From Lachnospiraceae bacterium (GTDB lineage: Bacteria > Bacillota > Clostridia > Lachnospirales > Lachnospiraceae): DNA of 39,389 bases. The stretch lies in assembly GCA_016283575.1 (NCBI GenBank), contig JAEEND010000026.1, positions 1 through 39,389 of the forward strand, read 5' to 3'. The notes beneath the pieces were generated by a model. It searched no databases. It was not told the origin of the DNA and was given only the letters and a program-made list of their open reading frames with translations. Every line of letters begins with the position of its first letter. Positions within the stretch are counted from its first letter, which is position 1. Both the position numbers and the translations under genes were made by a program. Below are positions 1 to 8,299 of the stretch, in pieces.

Positions 1-1
1 G

Positions 2-157
2 TTTTACAGCTTCGCGCAGAAGGATTATCTCGACAATGTCAGAGAATTACTGGATTCGCAGTACGAAGAGCCCGAGGGAACCCCTAGGGAACCCCTGAAA
101 CTGATCCATTTTCCGAAAAAAGAAAGCCCAGAAATCTTGAAAAATCAAGCTTTCTGA
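2..157 (+). CDS. Possible 3' end of an unidentified gene (partial at left edge)
   Basis: Reading from base 2 there is an open frame of 51 codons up to a TGA at 155-157. The encoded tail is hydrophilic and charged, with LIHFPKK near its end, and I do not recognise a family. Its last 10 codons overlap the hairpin that ends the tRNA-Leu transcript on the other strand. The other two forward frames close early. It may be the C-terminus of a gene lying mainly outside the window, or a chance open frame. Confidence 0.3.
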   Translation, partial: FYSFAQKDYLDNVRELLDSQYEEPEGTPREPLKLIHFPKKESPEILKNQAF

Positions 158-158
158 G
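114..158 (-). terminator. Rho-independent terminator of tRNA-Leu(AAG)
   Basis: On the minus strand, CAGAAA and TTTCTG plus an inner CTTGA/TCAAG form a hairpin at 129-156. It is followed by GGC and a T-rich run (complement of 114-125). It lies 16 bases beyond the 3' end of the tRNA. Confidence 0.6.
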
Positions 159-171
159 CCTCCAAACCCAA

Positions 172-256
172 TGCGGAAGATGGGACTTGAACCCACACGA
201 CTGCAATAGCCACAAGATCCTTAGTCTTGCTCGTCTGCCAGTTCCGACACTTCCGC
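172..256 (-). tRNA. tRNA-Leu, anticodon AAG
   Basis: Read on the minus strand, an 85-nt cloverleaf has a 7-bp acceptor stem GCGGAAG/CTTCCGC with discriminator A. The anticodon stem is CAAGA/TCTTG around the loop CTAAGGA, giving anticodon AAG for CUU leucine codons. A long variable arm typical of class II tRNAs is present, and the T loop reads GGGTTCAAGTCCC. CCA is not encoded. Its promoter (279-307) and terminator flank it, so it is a single-gene transcript. Confidence 0.93.
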
Positions 257-278
257 GTACGTTTCACACGCAAGTAAG

Positions 279-307
279 ATACTATCATTCGCATAATAAA
301 AAGTCAA
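279..307 (-). promoter_or_regulatory. Sigma-A promoter of tRNA-Leu(AAG)
   Basis: On the minus strand, TTGACT (307-302) and TAGTAT (284-279) are separated by exactly 17 bp. The tRNA 5' end is 22 bp beyond the -10 box, consistent with a short leader removed by RNase P. Confidence 0.65.
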
Positions 308-468
308 TAAGAAATTTGAAAAAATTTGCGTTTTTTTTTGCCCGGATTTTCCCCTCGAAATATCATTGAAAAATAAGACGAAAACACAACGATTTGTCCT
401 GTGTTAACTGTGAGTTTTCCATAATTTGCTATGTTTTAAATGTAAAATTTCGTTTAGAGGGGAACGCT

Positions 469-2646
469 ATGAAACAATTTGAGTTTGACTCAATAAAAAG
501 GCAAATAATGGAAGCGAGCAAGATTCCGTTTGCCATATATCAGTTGATAGACGAGAAGGTGGTGACCATTCTTGTCAGCGACGGTATGTGCGAAATTCTC
601 GGCATGAGCCGTGAAGACAGCATATCGCTCATGAATCATGACTTGTACAGGGACACGCATCCTGATGACATTGCCAGAGTTTCGGAAGCATGTTACAAAT
701 TCGCCAAGGGAGAGGGCGAGCTCAACATCGTATACCGCATCAAGGACAATAAGATCGGTAAATACGTAATGGTGCATGCAACCGGCAGAGCAATAACTCC
801 CAAAAAGAACCTTCGCCTCGGCCTCGTATGGTATTCCATTGAGGAATTTGAGAAAAAAGGAGGCGACGAATCCGAAGTTAAGCTTAAATCCAATTTGATT
901 GGACTTCTTCATACCGAAAGCCTGATCCGTGAGAATTACTACGACGGACTCACCGGCCTTCCCAACATGACTCATTTTCTTCAACTCGCGGATAAAGCCA
1001 TTCCCAAAATGCGTAAAGAAAAAGAAAATCCCGTTATGATCTTCTTTGATCTGACAGGCATGAAGCTTTTTAACAGAAAGTACGGCCTGGCGGAAGGAGA
1101 CAGACTTCTGCGTGCTGTCGCAGAGATCTTAAAGGATTATTTCGGATACGAAAACTGCGGTCGATTAAGCCGCGACCATTTTGCCGTCTATACTTCAGGG
1201 AAGGGCGTTGAAAAGAAACTATATGATATTTTCTCCGAGGTTGAAAATATCAATAAATCAAAGTCCATTCCCGTGAGAGTGGGTATCTACGAAGATAAAT
1301 TTGAAAACGTCTCTGCGAGCGTTGCCTGCGACAGAGCCAACCTTGCAGCGGATTCCGAGAAGAACACCTACTCATCCAAATTTGTTTACTATGATGAGAG
1401 TATCAGAGATCTTGCTCTCACAAAAGAATATGTTCTTACCAATTTTGAGAAAGCCATCAAAAACAATTGGATCCGTCCCTTCTACCAGCAGATAGTGCGA
1501 ACCGTAACCGGCCAGGTATGCGATGAAGAAGCATTGGCGCGCTGGATAGATCCGGAAAGAGGCCTTATACCTCCGGACCAGTTTGTTCCGGTATTGGAGG
1601 ATGCCCGTCTCATTCATCTGCTCGATCTGCACATGGTGGACTGCGTCCTTAAGGATATAAAAAGAAGAAAAAGCGCCGGAATCGACATTGTACCGGTTTC
1701 CATCAACATATCCCGCTATGATCTGGAGCTTTGCAACATCATAGACGAAATCTGTAAAAGAGTGGATAAAGCGGGAGTATCAAGAAACTTTATCACATTG
1801 GAGATTACGGAAAGCGTATCGGGCGTTGATCCCGAACTGATAAAGGACAGAGTCAACCGTTTCCATAAAGAAGGCTTTAAAGTATGGATGGATGATTTCG
1901 GCTCCGGTTATTCATCCCTTACAGTGCTTCAGAACTTTGATTTTGATCTGATCAAGTTTGATATGAGATTCATGAGAGAATTTAATTCGTCCGAAAAGAA
2001 TCCCATAATCCTTACAGCCCTCATGCAGATGGCTACCAAGCTTGGCATTGATACCATCGCCGAAGGCGTAGAAACGGAGGAGCAGATCAAGTTCTTAAAA
2101 GAAATAGGATGTAACAAGCTCCAGGGCTATTATTTTAACAGACCAAACCCCACCGATGTGGTGATCGAAAACTTCAGACAGGGTACAGGTATAGCCTATG
2201 AGAATAAGCCTGAATCGGGATATTTCGAGATCATAAGCAAAGCGAGTCTTACAGAACCCACCATCAATTCCCTGGAATATGGGGAAGCCGTGAATGAATA
2301 TTTAAATGCGCTTCCCATGGGCGTGCTCGAATATTCGGATGACGAATTCTATGTCTTAAGATATAACAAGACCTATGAAGAATTCCTGATAAAAGCAGAA
2401 TTCATTCCCCGTGATGCTCTTCAGGGAAATGCCGTACATGTAATGTTAAGAAGAAATCCTGATCCCAACTTTGTAAAAGCTGCCAAAAAAACCGTAAAGT
2501 CCAAGCAGTGGGTTGCGGTAAAAGACAGCGTGGAAAACGGAATGTCCATGAGAGCCTATGTAAGATGGCTGGCGAGGAATCCCGTAAACGGTGCAGAAGC
2601 TGTCCTTATAGTAATCCTTGCCGCTACCACCGATGATGCACAATGA
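469..2646 (+). CDS. PAS-GGDEF-EAL cyclic-di-GMP signalling protein, likely phosphodiesterase
   Basis: A 725-aa cytoplasmic protein without membrane segments. Residues ~15-130 look like a PAS sensor. Residues ~150-300 are a GGDEF domain, but its active-site loop reads SRDHF (~233) instead of GG(D/E)EF, so cyclase activity is unlikely. Residues ~320-580 are an EAL phosphodiesterase domain with the main motifs: EALARW (~350), TLEITES (~442), DDFGSGYSS (~473), AEGVETEEQ (~530) and LQGYYFNRP. A C-terminal ~110-residue region resembles another PAS module. The expected role is hydrolysis of c-di-GMP, perhaps with GTP bound to the degenerate GGDEF domain as a regulator. An upstream in-frame ATG at 394 exists, but GAGGGG lies 5 bp before the ATG at 469, so I use that start. 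The next gene has its own promoter, so this gene appears monocistronic. Confidence 0.9.
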   Translation: MKQFEFDSIKRQIMEASKIPFAIYQLIDEKVVTILVSDGMCEILGMSREDSISLMNHDLYRDTHPDDIARVSEACYKFAKGEGELNIVYRIKDNKIGKYVMVHATGRAITPKKNLRLGLVWYSIEEFEKKGGDESEVKLKSNLIGLLHTESLIRENYYDGLTGLPNMTHFLQLADKAIPKMRKEKENPVMIFFDLTGMKLFNRKYGLAEGDRLLRAVAEILKDYFGYENCGRLSRDHFAVYTSGKGVEKKLYDIFSEVENINKSKSIPVRVGIYEDKFENVSASVACDRANLAADSEKNTYSSKFVYYDESIRDLALTKEYVLTNFEKAIKNNWIRPFYQQIVRTVTGQVCDEEALARWIDPERGLIPPDQFVPVLEDARLIHLLDLHMVDCVLKDIKRRKSAGIDIVPVSINISRYDLELCNIIDEICKRVDKAGVSRNFITLEITESVSGVDPELIKDRVNRFHKEGFKVWMDDFGSGYSSLTVLQNFDFDLIKFDMRFMREFNSSEKNPIILTALMQMATKLGIDTIAEGVETEEQIKFLKEIGCNKLQGYYFNRPNPTDVVIENFRQGTGIAYENKPESGYFEIISKASLTEPTINSLEYGEAVNEYLNALPMGVLEYSDDEFYVLRYNKTYEEFLIKAEFIPRDALQGNAVHVMLRRNPDPNFVKAAKKTVKSKQWVAVKDSVENGMSMRAYVRWLARNPVNGAEAVLIVILAATTDDAQ

Positions 2647-2662
2647 CCCATGTCCCCATTAA

Positions 2663-2691
2663 TTGTAAAAAGAAGGGCTTTATGCTATAAT
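2663..2691 (+). promoter_or_regulatory. Promoter of the FliD_C-like gene
   Basis: TTGTAA (2663-2668), a 17-bp spacer, then a perfect TATAAT (2686-2691). A small hairpin GAGAC/GTCTC (2714-2718 with 2725-2729) lies in the predicted 5' leader before the AAAGGAG ribosome-binding site. Confidence 0.7.
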
Positions 2692-2755
2692 AAAGAAGCA
2701 AATGGGGTAGATTGAGACACGGAAGTCTCGCATGAATCCGGAAAGGAGAATTATC

Positions 2756-3439
2756 ATGAAAGTCAATCCTAAGAATGATTATTCAACATTATTATCATCA
2801 ATGAATCAGAACAACAGTCTGGGAATTTCTCTTACCGACTATGCTTCCATAAAGAATAACAGTTATTCAAAACTCATGAAGGCCTATTATGGAAAGGGTA
2901 ATGGTTCCGGCAAAACCTCCCGCAGCGCTTCAAAGGCCAAAGTGGATGAAACCACCGTTAAGCTTGCAAGCAATGTAAAGTCAAAAGCCACGGAACTTAA
3001 AGATTCACTGAAGAAGGTTGAATCCTACGTAAAATCCGGTGACAAAGAAAATCTTACAAAAGCCGTATCCGAGTTCGCAGACGCTTACAACAAAACAGTT
3101 TCCAATGTTAACAGTCTCGGAAATTCAGGTATCACAAGAAGTGCCCAGGGAATCGTTGATTCCATCGGCTACAACTTAAAGCTTCTTGATAAAGCAGGAA
3201 TTTCCATTGACGAATCCGGCAAGATGTCCGTTAACGAAGAAAAGGTAAAAGAAGCGGACTCTGCTCTCAAATCTCTTTTCTCGGGAGTAGGTTCTTTTGG
3301 CGACACCATCGCAAGTAAAGCTTCTTCCATTGAGAGAGCAGCCGACAGAATCGTTAAGTCAGGTCCGACACTTTATGATAAGACCGGCGACAAAAACATG
3401 GTAGACACCTCCGGAAATATATTTGATTCAATCATGTAA
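2756..3439 (+). CDS. Small FliD_C-like (flagellar cap C-terminal-like) protein
   Basis: A 227-aa Lys/Ser-rich protein with no signal peptide or membrane segment. The middle (~75-190) is predominantly helical. It reads like the C-terminal part of FliD/HAP2 proteins: a block around FADAYNKTVSNVNSL followed by a GISIDESGKMSVNEEKVKEA-type stretch, the 'is-defined-by-ID..GKL..' pattern of FliD_C. It is far shorter than FliD (usually 450+ aa) and no other flagellar gene is nearby, so it is not a normal filament cap. It could be an exported or adaptor paralogue. The start at 2756 is chosen because AAAGGAG lies 7 bp upstream; an earlier in-frame ATG at 2732 has no ribosome-binding site. It has its own promoter and terminator. 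Confidence 0.6.
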   Translation: MKVNPKNDYSTLLSSMNQNNSLGISLTDYASIKNNSYSKLMKAYYGKGNGSGKTSRSASKAKVDETTVKLASNVKSKATELKDSLKKVESYVKSGDKENLTKAVSEFADAYNKTVSNVNSLGNSGITRSAQGIVDSIGYNLKLLDKAGISIDESGKMSVNEEKVKEADSALKSLFSGVGSFGDTIASKASSIERAADRIVKSGPTLYDKTGDKNMVDTSGNIFDSIM

Positions 3440-3445
3440 GACAAT

Positions 3446-3520
3446 AAAATCCCGAAAGGGTTTTATCGAATAAGCGTTTAATAAAAGGGCTCTGTAAGGG
3501 CCCTTTTTTATGTTTTTTTT
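3446..3520 (+). terminator. Tandem terminator hairpins
   Basis: A first hairpin AAAATCCC-GAAA-GGGTTTT lies at 3446-3464. A second, AAAGGGC/GCCCTTT at 3484-3506, is followed by T runs to 3520. The second is the stronger rho-independent signal. It separates the FliD_C-like gene from the tRNA promoter that begins at 3522. Confidence 0.75.
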
Positions 3521-3521
3521 A

Positions 3522-3550
3522 TTGACAATGCAGGGCTTAAATCTTAAAAT
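3522..3550 (+). promoter_or_regulatory. Consensus promoter of tRNA-Leu(CAG)
   Basis: A perfect TTGACA (3522-3527), a 17-bp spacer and TAAAAT (3545-3550). The tRNA starts 11 bp after the -10 box. Confidence 0.8.
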
Positions 3551-3561
3551 AAACCATGCAC

Positions 3562-3644
3562 GCAGGAATGGCGGAATGGCAGACGCGCACGGTTCAGGTC
3601 CGTGTGAAGTAAAATTCATGTGGGTTCAAGTCCCATTTCCTGCA
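3562..3644 (+). tRNA. tRNA-Leu, anticodon CAG
   Basis: An 83-nt tRNA with acceptor stem GCAGGAA/TTCCTGC, discriminator A, anticodon stem CACGG/CCGTG and loop TTCAGGT, giving anticodon CAG for CUG leucine codons. A long variable arm marks it as class II, and the T arm contains GGGTTCAAGTCCC. Its T arm matches the minus-strand tRNA-Leu(AAG) at 172-256. CCA is not encoded. Confidence 0.93.
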
Positions 3645-3652
3645 TTGACAAC

Positions 3653-3686
3653 AGGACAGCGAATTAATATAGCTGTCCCTTTTGTT
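3653..3686 (+). terminator. Terminator of tRNA-Leu(CAG)
   Basis: GGACAGC (3654-3660) pairs with GCTGTCC (3672-3678) across an 11-nt loop, followed by CTTTTGTTT. Confidence 0.75.
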
Positions 3687-3720
3687 TATTTAGCGGAAAC
3701 ATGCATATAAGGGTATGGGT

Positions 3721-5250
3721 ATGAATATAAGAGCCAATATAAAAAAATACTACGAGATCACCAGGGATTACATTAAAGCCAATAAGCTTTTAAGCGGTTG
3801 CTTTGTGGCTGTTGTTTTAATCCTTTTGGCGATCCTTTTAATATTCTTTTCGCCTGAAAAAAGGGCGGGCAGAGCAATCGGAAAGGCGGACCGCTATCTT
3901 GAGATGGGTCAGCCCGAGAACGCTGCCGATTACTATAGAAAGGCTGTAAACATCGCGCCCACCAGCACCAAGGCCTATTACGGACTGGTTTATTCGGAGC
4001 TCTCCTTCGGTGATAAGGTAGCTGCCATCACGGACTTTGACAATGCCAGAGTCAGCTTTTACAAATACACCGATGCAATGCGTGAAAAAGAAAAGAACTA
4101 CTTGATCGAAGCCTACTTGCTGGTGCCTGAACTTTATGAGGATATAACCGCAAGGATTCAGCTCCTAGAAGAAGTATATGCATATACCAATGAATCCGAC
4201 GAATTAAAGCCTATTCTTTCGGATAATTATCTGGAATATGCAAGAAGCTTAAAAGAAGAAGATCCGGAAACAGCCCTTTTATATTATGAAAAGGTAATGG
4301 AATTAAGACAGGGCGATGCCAATATCGCTCCGGAGATCGCCGAGATCGTGTCCCTTTCCGTGGATCAGTTACGTTCCTACGATCGATTTGATGATGCCTA
4401 CGCACTTCTCGATAAATACAAGGATTATCTCGGTGGATCCTACGATTCTTTGAAACAGACGGTATCCGAGTCCGAAGAACTCTTTGAAAAGAAAGCTGAA
4501 ATGCTTCAGAAGATTTATGAGGAAATGGAGACCTATTATTTCGACAATAAAGACAATTGGCAGGAAAGCGCCGTTTCGGAAGATGTGAACACCGGAATTT
4601 TCACAAAAGACTGGACAAATCTGTTATTTTACGATGACGCCGTTGCCTTTATAGTTGAGACATTTTCCAATGAAGAATATTTCTACGCGCCCGATGGTTT
4701 CACCAAGGACTACACGGGAGTCGCATGCGGCATCTATACCTACGGCAATGTGGTAACGGATGCTGAGGAAAAGAATCATATATCATATTATTTCTATTTC
4801 GGAGAATATGTTAACGGTAAGAGAGAAGGTTATGGATATTCCTTTATAAAGAACGGTGAATCCTCATATCTTGCCTATGAAGGTCAGTGGTCCGGTGACA
4901 AGCCGAACGGTACCGGCGTTCTTTATGAAAGCGAGCGTTATGCCTACACTTCCCTCGATAAATACAAGATAAAGACCGTAGGTAACTGGTCTGACGGACT
5001 TGCCGACGGCGCCATGCAGAAATACGCATTCGTGGATCAGCTTCCCGATACCTCCTTTGTGGGAGAAGAAGTTGTTAAGAAGGGCGTTGCCGAAGAAATA
5101 CCCGCCGAGACCGAAGAGTACTACGTGGATCTGACTTCTTCAGAAGGTAAATACCTGGTAGGAATTTTAAAGAGCGTTAAGGACGGATTTGATGTATTCC
5201 TTCCCGTTATGGCAAACAGAGATACCTTGTTCGGTATATTTGGTTTCTAA
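3721..5250 (+). CDS. Membrane-anchored TPR and MORN-repeat protein
   Basis: A 509-aa protein of unknown specific role. One strong transmembrane segment lies at ~22-43 (CFVAVVLILLAILLIFF), preceded by a basic N-terminus, so the bulk probably faces outward. Residues ~50-270 are helical with TPR-like repeats, for example ADRYLEMGQPENAADYYRKA and a later ALLYYEKVMEL block. Residues ~345-440 contain MORN-type repeats: FGEYVNGKREGYGYSF, YEGQWSGDKPNGTGVLY and GNWSDGLADG. TPR suggests protein binding; MORN repeats in bacteria are linked to envelope-associated proteins. I prefer the ATG at 3721, 7 bp after AAGGG; an ATG at 3715 is too close to that site. A terminator follows immediately. Confidence 0.7.
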   Translation: MNIRANIKKYYEITRDYIKANKLLSGCFVAVVLILLAILLIFFSPEKRAGRAIGKADRYLEMGQPENAADYYRKAVNIAPTSTKAYYGLVYSELSFGDKVAAITDFDNARVSFYKYTDAMREKEKNYLIEAYLLVPELYEDITARIQLLEEVYAYTNESDELKPILSDNYLEYARSLKEEDPETALLYYEKVMELRQGDANIAPEIAEIVSLSVDQLRSYDRFDDAYALLDKYKDYLGGSYDSLKQTVSESEELFEKKAEMLQKIYEEMETYYFDNKDNWQESAVSEDVNTGIFTKDWTNLLFYDDAVAFIVETFSNEEYFYAPDGFTKDYTGVACGIYTYGNVVTDAEEKNHISYYFYFGEYVNGKREGYGYSFIKNGESSYLAYEGQWSGDKPNGTGVLYESERYAYTSLDKYKIKTVGNWSDGLADGAMQKYAFVDQLPDTSFVGEEVVKKGVAEEIPAETEEYYVDLTSSEGKYLVGILKSVKDGFDVFLPVMANRDTLFGIFGF

Positions 5251-5255
5251 AATGC

Positions 5256-5290
5256 GATCCCGAAAGATTGTCTTTCGGGATTGTTTTTTA
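5256..5290 (+). terminator. Terminator after the TPR/MORN gene
   Basis: ATCCCGAAAGA pairs with TCTTTCGGGAT around a 3-4 nt loop (5257-5281) and is followed by TGTTTTTTATT. The remaining 170 bp to dgt are very AT-rich and hold one small hairpin, CGTAAAA/TTTTACG at 5326-5344. No convincing promoter could be fixed there. Confidence 0.85.
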
Positions 5291-5464
5291 TTAAAATAAA
5301 AAGTCTTATTCCCTCCGATTTTTCACGTAAAAATCCCTTTTACGGTTTAACGTCATAAAAAATTTTTGCAATTTTCGAAAAATAAAAAAGGATTTTCATC
5401 TGTCTCGCAGAATATTTAGTATAGAGACTATTTTTTTGCTTACATACGGGAATGGAGACATTAA

Positions 5465-6469
5465 ATGTTAATTCGCGAAAGCCTTGAAAAATGGGAAGAG
5501 GACTACTTAAGTCCTTATGCTATGCTTAGCAAAAACTCTAAGGGCAGGTTAAGGGATGAAGAACCCTGCGACATAAGACCTGTATTTCAGAGAGATCGAG
5601 ATAGAATAATTCATAGTAAAGCATTCAGACGTCTTAAAGATAAGACTCAAGTGTTTCTTTCTCCTGACGGAGATCACTATAGAACACGTCTCACTCACAC
5701 TCTTGAGGTATCACAGAACGCCCGCACCATCGCTAAAGCCCTCATGTTGAATGAAGAACTGGTAGAAGCGGTAGCATTGGGCCATGACCTTGGGCACACT
5801 CCCTTCGGACATGCAGGGGAGAGGGCTCTTAACAGAGTGTGTCCCTTAGGATTCGACCATTCCAAGCAAAGTGTAAGAACCGTTGATGTTCTGGAAAAAG
5901 ACGGCCAGGGCATTAACCTGACATACGAAGTCAGGGACGGTATCTTAAATCATCAGACCTCCGGCATGCCCTGCACGCTGGAAGGAAAGGTCGTAAGATT
6001 TTCCGATAAAATAGCCTATATTCATCATGATATGGATGATGCCATCAGAGCCGGTATCCTAAAAGAAACAGATGTGCCAAAAGAAATCTCATCGGTGATC
6101 GGTGAAACCTGCGGTGAGAGACTGGATCACTTCATCCATGACATAGTTATGAACAGCATGGGAAAGAACGACATCGTCATGAGCGCCCCCGTGGCAAAAG
6201 CCATGAAGGACATAAGAGAGTTCATGTTTGAATATGTATATCAGAGTCCCATTGCAAAAAGCGAGGAAGGCAAGGCGGAACGCCTGGTGGAAGAGCTCTA
6301 TGATTATTTCTTAAAGCACTTCGACAAGCTTCCTGAAGCATTGAAGCGCCTTACGGATAAAGGCGACAGCAAAGAAACGGTTGTATGCGACTACATCGGT
6401 GCCATGACGGACAGGTTCGCCCTTACCGTCTATGAGGATTTATTCATTCCTAAGACCTGGCACGGTTAA
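5465..6469 (+). CDS. dgt: dGTP triphosphohydrolase-like HD-domain protein
   Basis: A 334-aa cytoplasmic enzyme expected to hydrolyse dNTPs to deoxynucleoside plus triphosphate. The HD-domain metal ligands are visible: the conserved HSKAFRRLKDKTQVF block (~50-64), RTRLTHTLEVSQ (~73-84) with the first His, the HD pair in LGHDLGHTPFGHAGE (H107-D108), and a later Asp in the DKIAYIHHDMDDA region. The length matches the shorter, Gram-positive type of the family (deoxyguanosinetriphosphate triphosphohydrolase-like). It sits 23 bp upstream of dnaG, in the order dgt-dnaG-rpoD often seen in Clostridia. TGGAG lies 8 bp before the ATG. Exact nucleotide specificity cannot be read from the sequence. Confidence 0.92.
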   Translation: MLIRESLEKWEEDYLSPYAMLSKNSKGRLRDEEPCDIRPVFQRDRDRIIHSKAFRRLKDKTQVFLSPDGDHYRTRLTHTLEVSQNARTIAKALMLNEELVEAVALGHDLGHTPFGHAGERALNRVCPLGFDHSKQSVRTVDVLEKDGQGINLTYEVRDGILNHQTSGMPCTLEGKVVRFSDKIAYIHHDMDDAIRAGILKETDVPKEISSVIGETCGERLDHFIHDIVMNSMGKNDIVMSAPVAKAMKDIREFMFEYVYQSPIAKSEEGKAERLVEELYDYFLKHFDKLPEALKRLTDKGDSKETVVCDYIGAMTDRFALTVYEDLFIPKTWHG

Positions 6470-6492
6470 ATAAAGGGAAATGGGGTTTTACA

Positions 6493-8265
6493 TTGCGTTA
6501 TCCTGAAGAGTTGATTGAAGAGATCAGACTGCGAAACGACATAGTGGATGTTGTGGGAAGCTATGTGAGGATCCAGAAAAAGGGCTCCTCATATTTTGGG
6601 CTGTGCCCTTTTCACAGCGAGAAATCCCCTTCTTTTTCAGTGTCCCCCACAAAGCAGATGTATTATTGCTTCGGCTGCGGAGCAGGCGGAAATGTCATTT
6701 CTTTTGTAATGAATTATGAGAATTATTCATTCAAAGAAGCGGTGGAACACTTGGCAGAGCGGGCAGGCATAAAGCTTCCTGAGATCGAATATACAAGTGA
6801 GCAGAAAGAAAAAGAAAATAAAAGAGTGCAGCTTCTAAATGCAAACCGGGAGGCTGCCAAATATTTTTACTATTTACTTCGTAATAAGCCCGGAGAAGCG
6901 GGTCTTAAGTATTTAAAGGGCCGTGCGCTTACGGATGAAACCATAGATAAGTTTGGTCTGGGATTTGCCAATATCACTTCCGATGACCTGGTGAAGTATC
7001 TTAGATCCAAGGGCTTTAAAGATGACATTATAAGAGAAGCCGGACTTGCTTCCTATGATGAAAAGCATGGTATGCAGGATAAATTCTGGAATCGTGTCAT
7101 GTATCCGATACAGGATCAGAATCACAGAGTCATAGGCTTCGGCGGACGTGTTATGTCGGATGCAAAGCCGAAATATTTAAACTCCCCCGAGACCATGATA
7201 TTTGATAAGAGCCGTAACCTTTATGGACTCAATTTTGCAAGAACTTCGCGAAAGAATCATTTTATATTATGCGAAGGTTATATGGATGTAATAGCCATGC
7301 ATCAGGCAGGCTTTACTGAAGCAGTTGCTTCCCTTGGTACCGCATTTACTTCGGGCCAGGCAAGCTTACTGCATAGATATACGGATGCTGTGTATCTTGC
7401 CTACGACAGCGACGGAGCCGGTGTAAGTGCAGCCCTCCGCGCCATAGGAATATTGAGAGATGCCGGCATGACAGCCAAGGTAATAAACATGCGGCCCCAC
7501 AAGGACCCGGATGAATTCATCAAAAACCTTGGTGTGGAAGCTTTTCAGGAGCGAATTGATCAGGCTGAAAACAGTTTCTTTTTCGAAGTGCGTATTTTAG
7601 AAGGAAACTTTAACTTAAAGGATCCCGATGAAAAGACCAGGTTCATAAAAGAAATTGCGGCGAAGCTTGTGACCTTCCCCGACGAAATCACCAGAGAGAA
7701 TTATTTAAGCGCCATTTCCGATAAGTACTCGATTAATCCGGAAAGCCTTAAAAAGCAGGTGGCGGTTCTCGCGTCTAAATCTCTCGGGGATTATGTGCTT
7801 TCTTACCGGCCGAAATCGGGCATTCAGAAAAAGGATGCGGGAGAACCTGCCAAGAAAATACAGAGTTTTCTTCTTACATGGTTATGCGAGGAACCCAAGA
7901 TCTACGGCCTCATAAAGCCATACATCACCATTGATGATTTTACCGATGATGTATACAGGAAAGTGGCAGAACGCCTCTTTTCCGATCTGGAGAAGGGTCA
8001 GGTAAATCCCGGCGCCATCGTTGACTTATTCGACGAAGATGAAGAGAAGGCGACCGTAGCCAAGATCTTCAATACGGAACTTGTGGAGATAACCGAGAAC
8101 AACGAAAAAGAAAAGGCTCTTCACGATCTGGTCCTTAATGTAAAAAGAAACAGTTTCGATGCACTTAATGAAAAGCCCGACAAAGACGCATCGGATGCCA
8201 TGAAGATCTTCAACGGCAAAAAGGCCCTTGAGCAATTAAAGAATATTCAGTTTCACATCGAGTGA
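6493..8265 (+). CDS. dnaG: DNA primase (TTG start)
   Basis: A 590-aa primase that makes RNA primers at the replication fork. The N-terminal CHC2 zinc-binding domain has C38, H41, C59 and C62 (CPFH...YYCFGC). The catalytic core with Toprim fold follows: FILCEGYMDVIAMHQ (~255-269) supplies the catalytic Glu, and YLAYDSDGAG (~302-311) the metal-binding Asp residues. The C-terminal ~150 residues would be the helicase-interaction region. The start is TTG at 6493: the family begins MRYPEEL-like and GGGG lies about 8 bp upstream, while no ATG or GTG fits better. It is followed by rpoD after 34 bp, the classic macromolecular synthesis operon without rpsU. Confidence 0.97.
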   Translation: MRYPEELIEEIRLRNDIVDVVGSYVRIQKKGSSYFGLCPFHSEKSPSFSVSPTKQMYYCFGCGAGGNVISFVMNYENYSFKEAVEHLAERAGIKLPEIEYTSEQKEKENKRVQLLNANREAAKYFYYLLRNKPGEAGLKYLKGRALTDETIDKFGLGFANITSDDLVKYLRSKGFKDDIIREAGLASYDEKHGMQDKFWNRVMYPIQDQNHRVIGFGGRVMSDAKPKYLNSPETMIFDKSRNLYGLNFARTSRKNHFILCEGYMDVIAMHQAGFTEAVASLGTAFTSGQASLLHRYTDAVYLAYDSDGAGVSAALRAIGILRDAGMTAKVINMRPHKDPDEFIKNLGVEAFQERIDQAENSFFFEVRILEGNFNLKDPDEKTRFIKEIAAKLVTFPDEITRENYLSAISDKYSINPESLKKQVAVLASKSLGDYVLSYRPKSGIQKKDAGEPAKKIQSFLLTWLCEEPKIYGLIKPYITIDDFTDDVYRKVAERLFSDLEKGQVNPGAIVDLFDEDEEKATVAKIFNTELVEITENNEKEKALHDLVLNVKRNSFDALNEKPDKDASDAMKIFNGKKALEQLKNIQFHIE

Positions 8266-8299
8266 ATATGAAATAGAGAAATAGGAGTGAATAAATTAA

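Noticed and set aside
187-369. A 60-codon plus-strand open frame
   Set aside because: It runs antisense across tRNA-Leu(AAG) and its promoter and has no ribosome-binding site.
172-3644. The two tRNA-Leu genes as attachment sites of an integrated element
   Set aside because: They differ in sequence, face opposite directions, and no integrase or phage gene lies between them.
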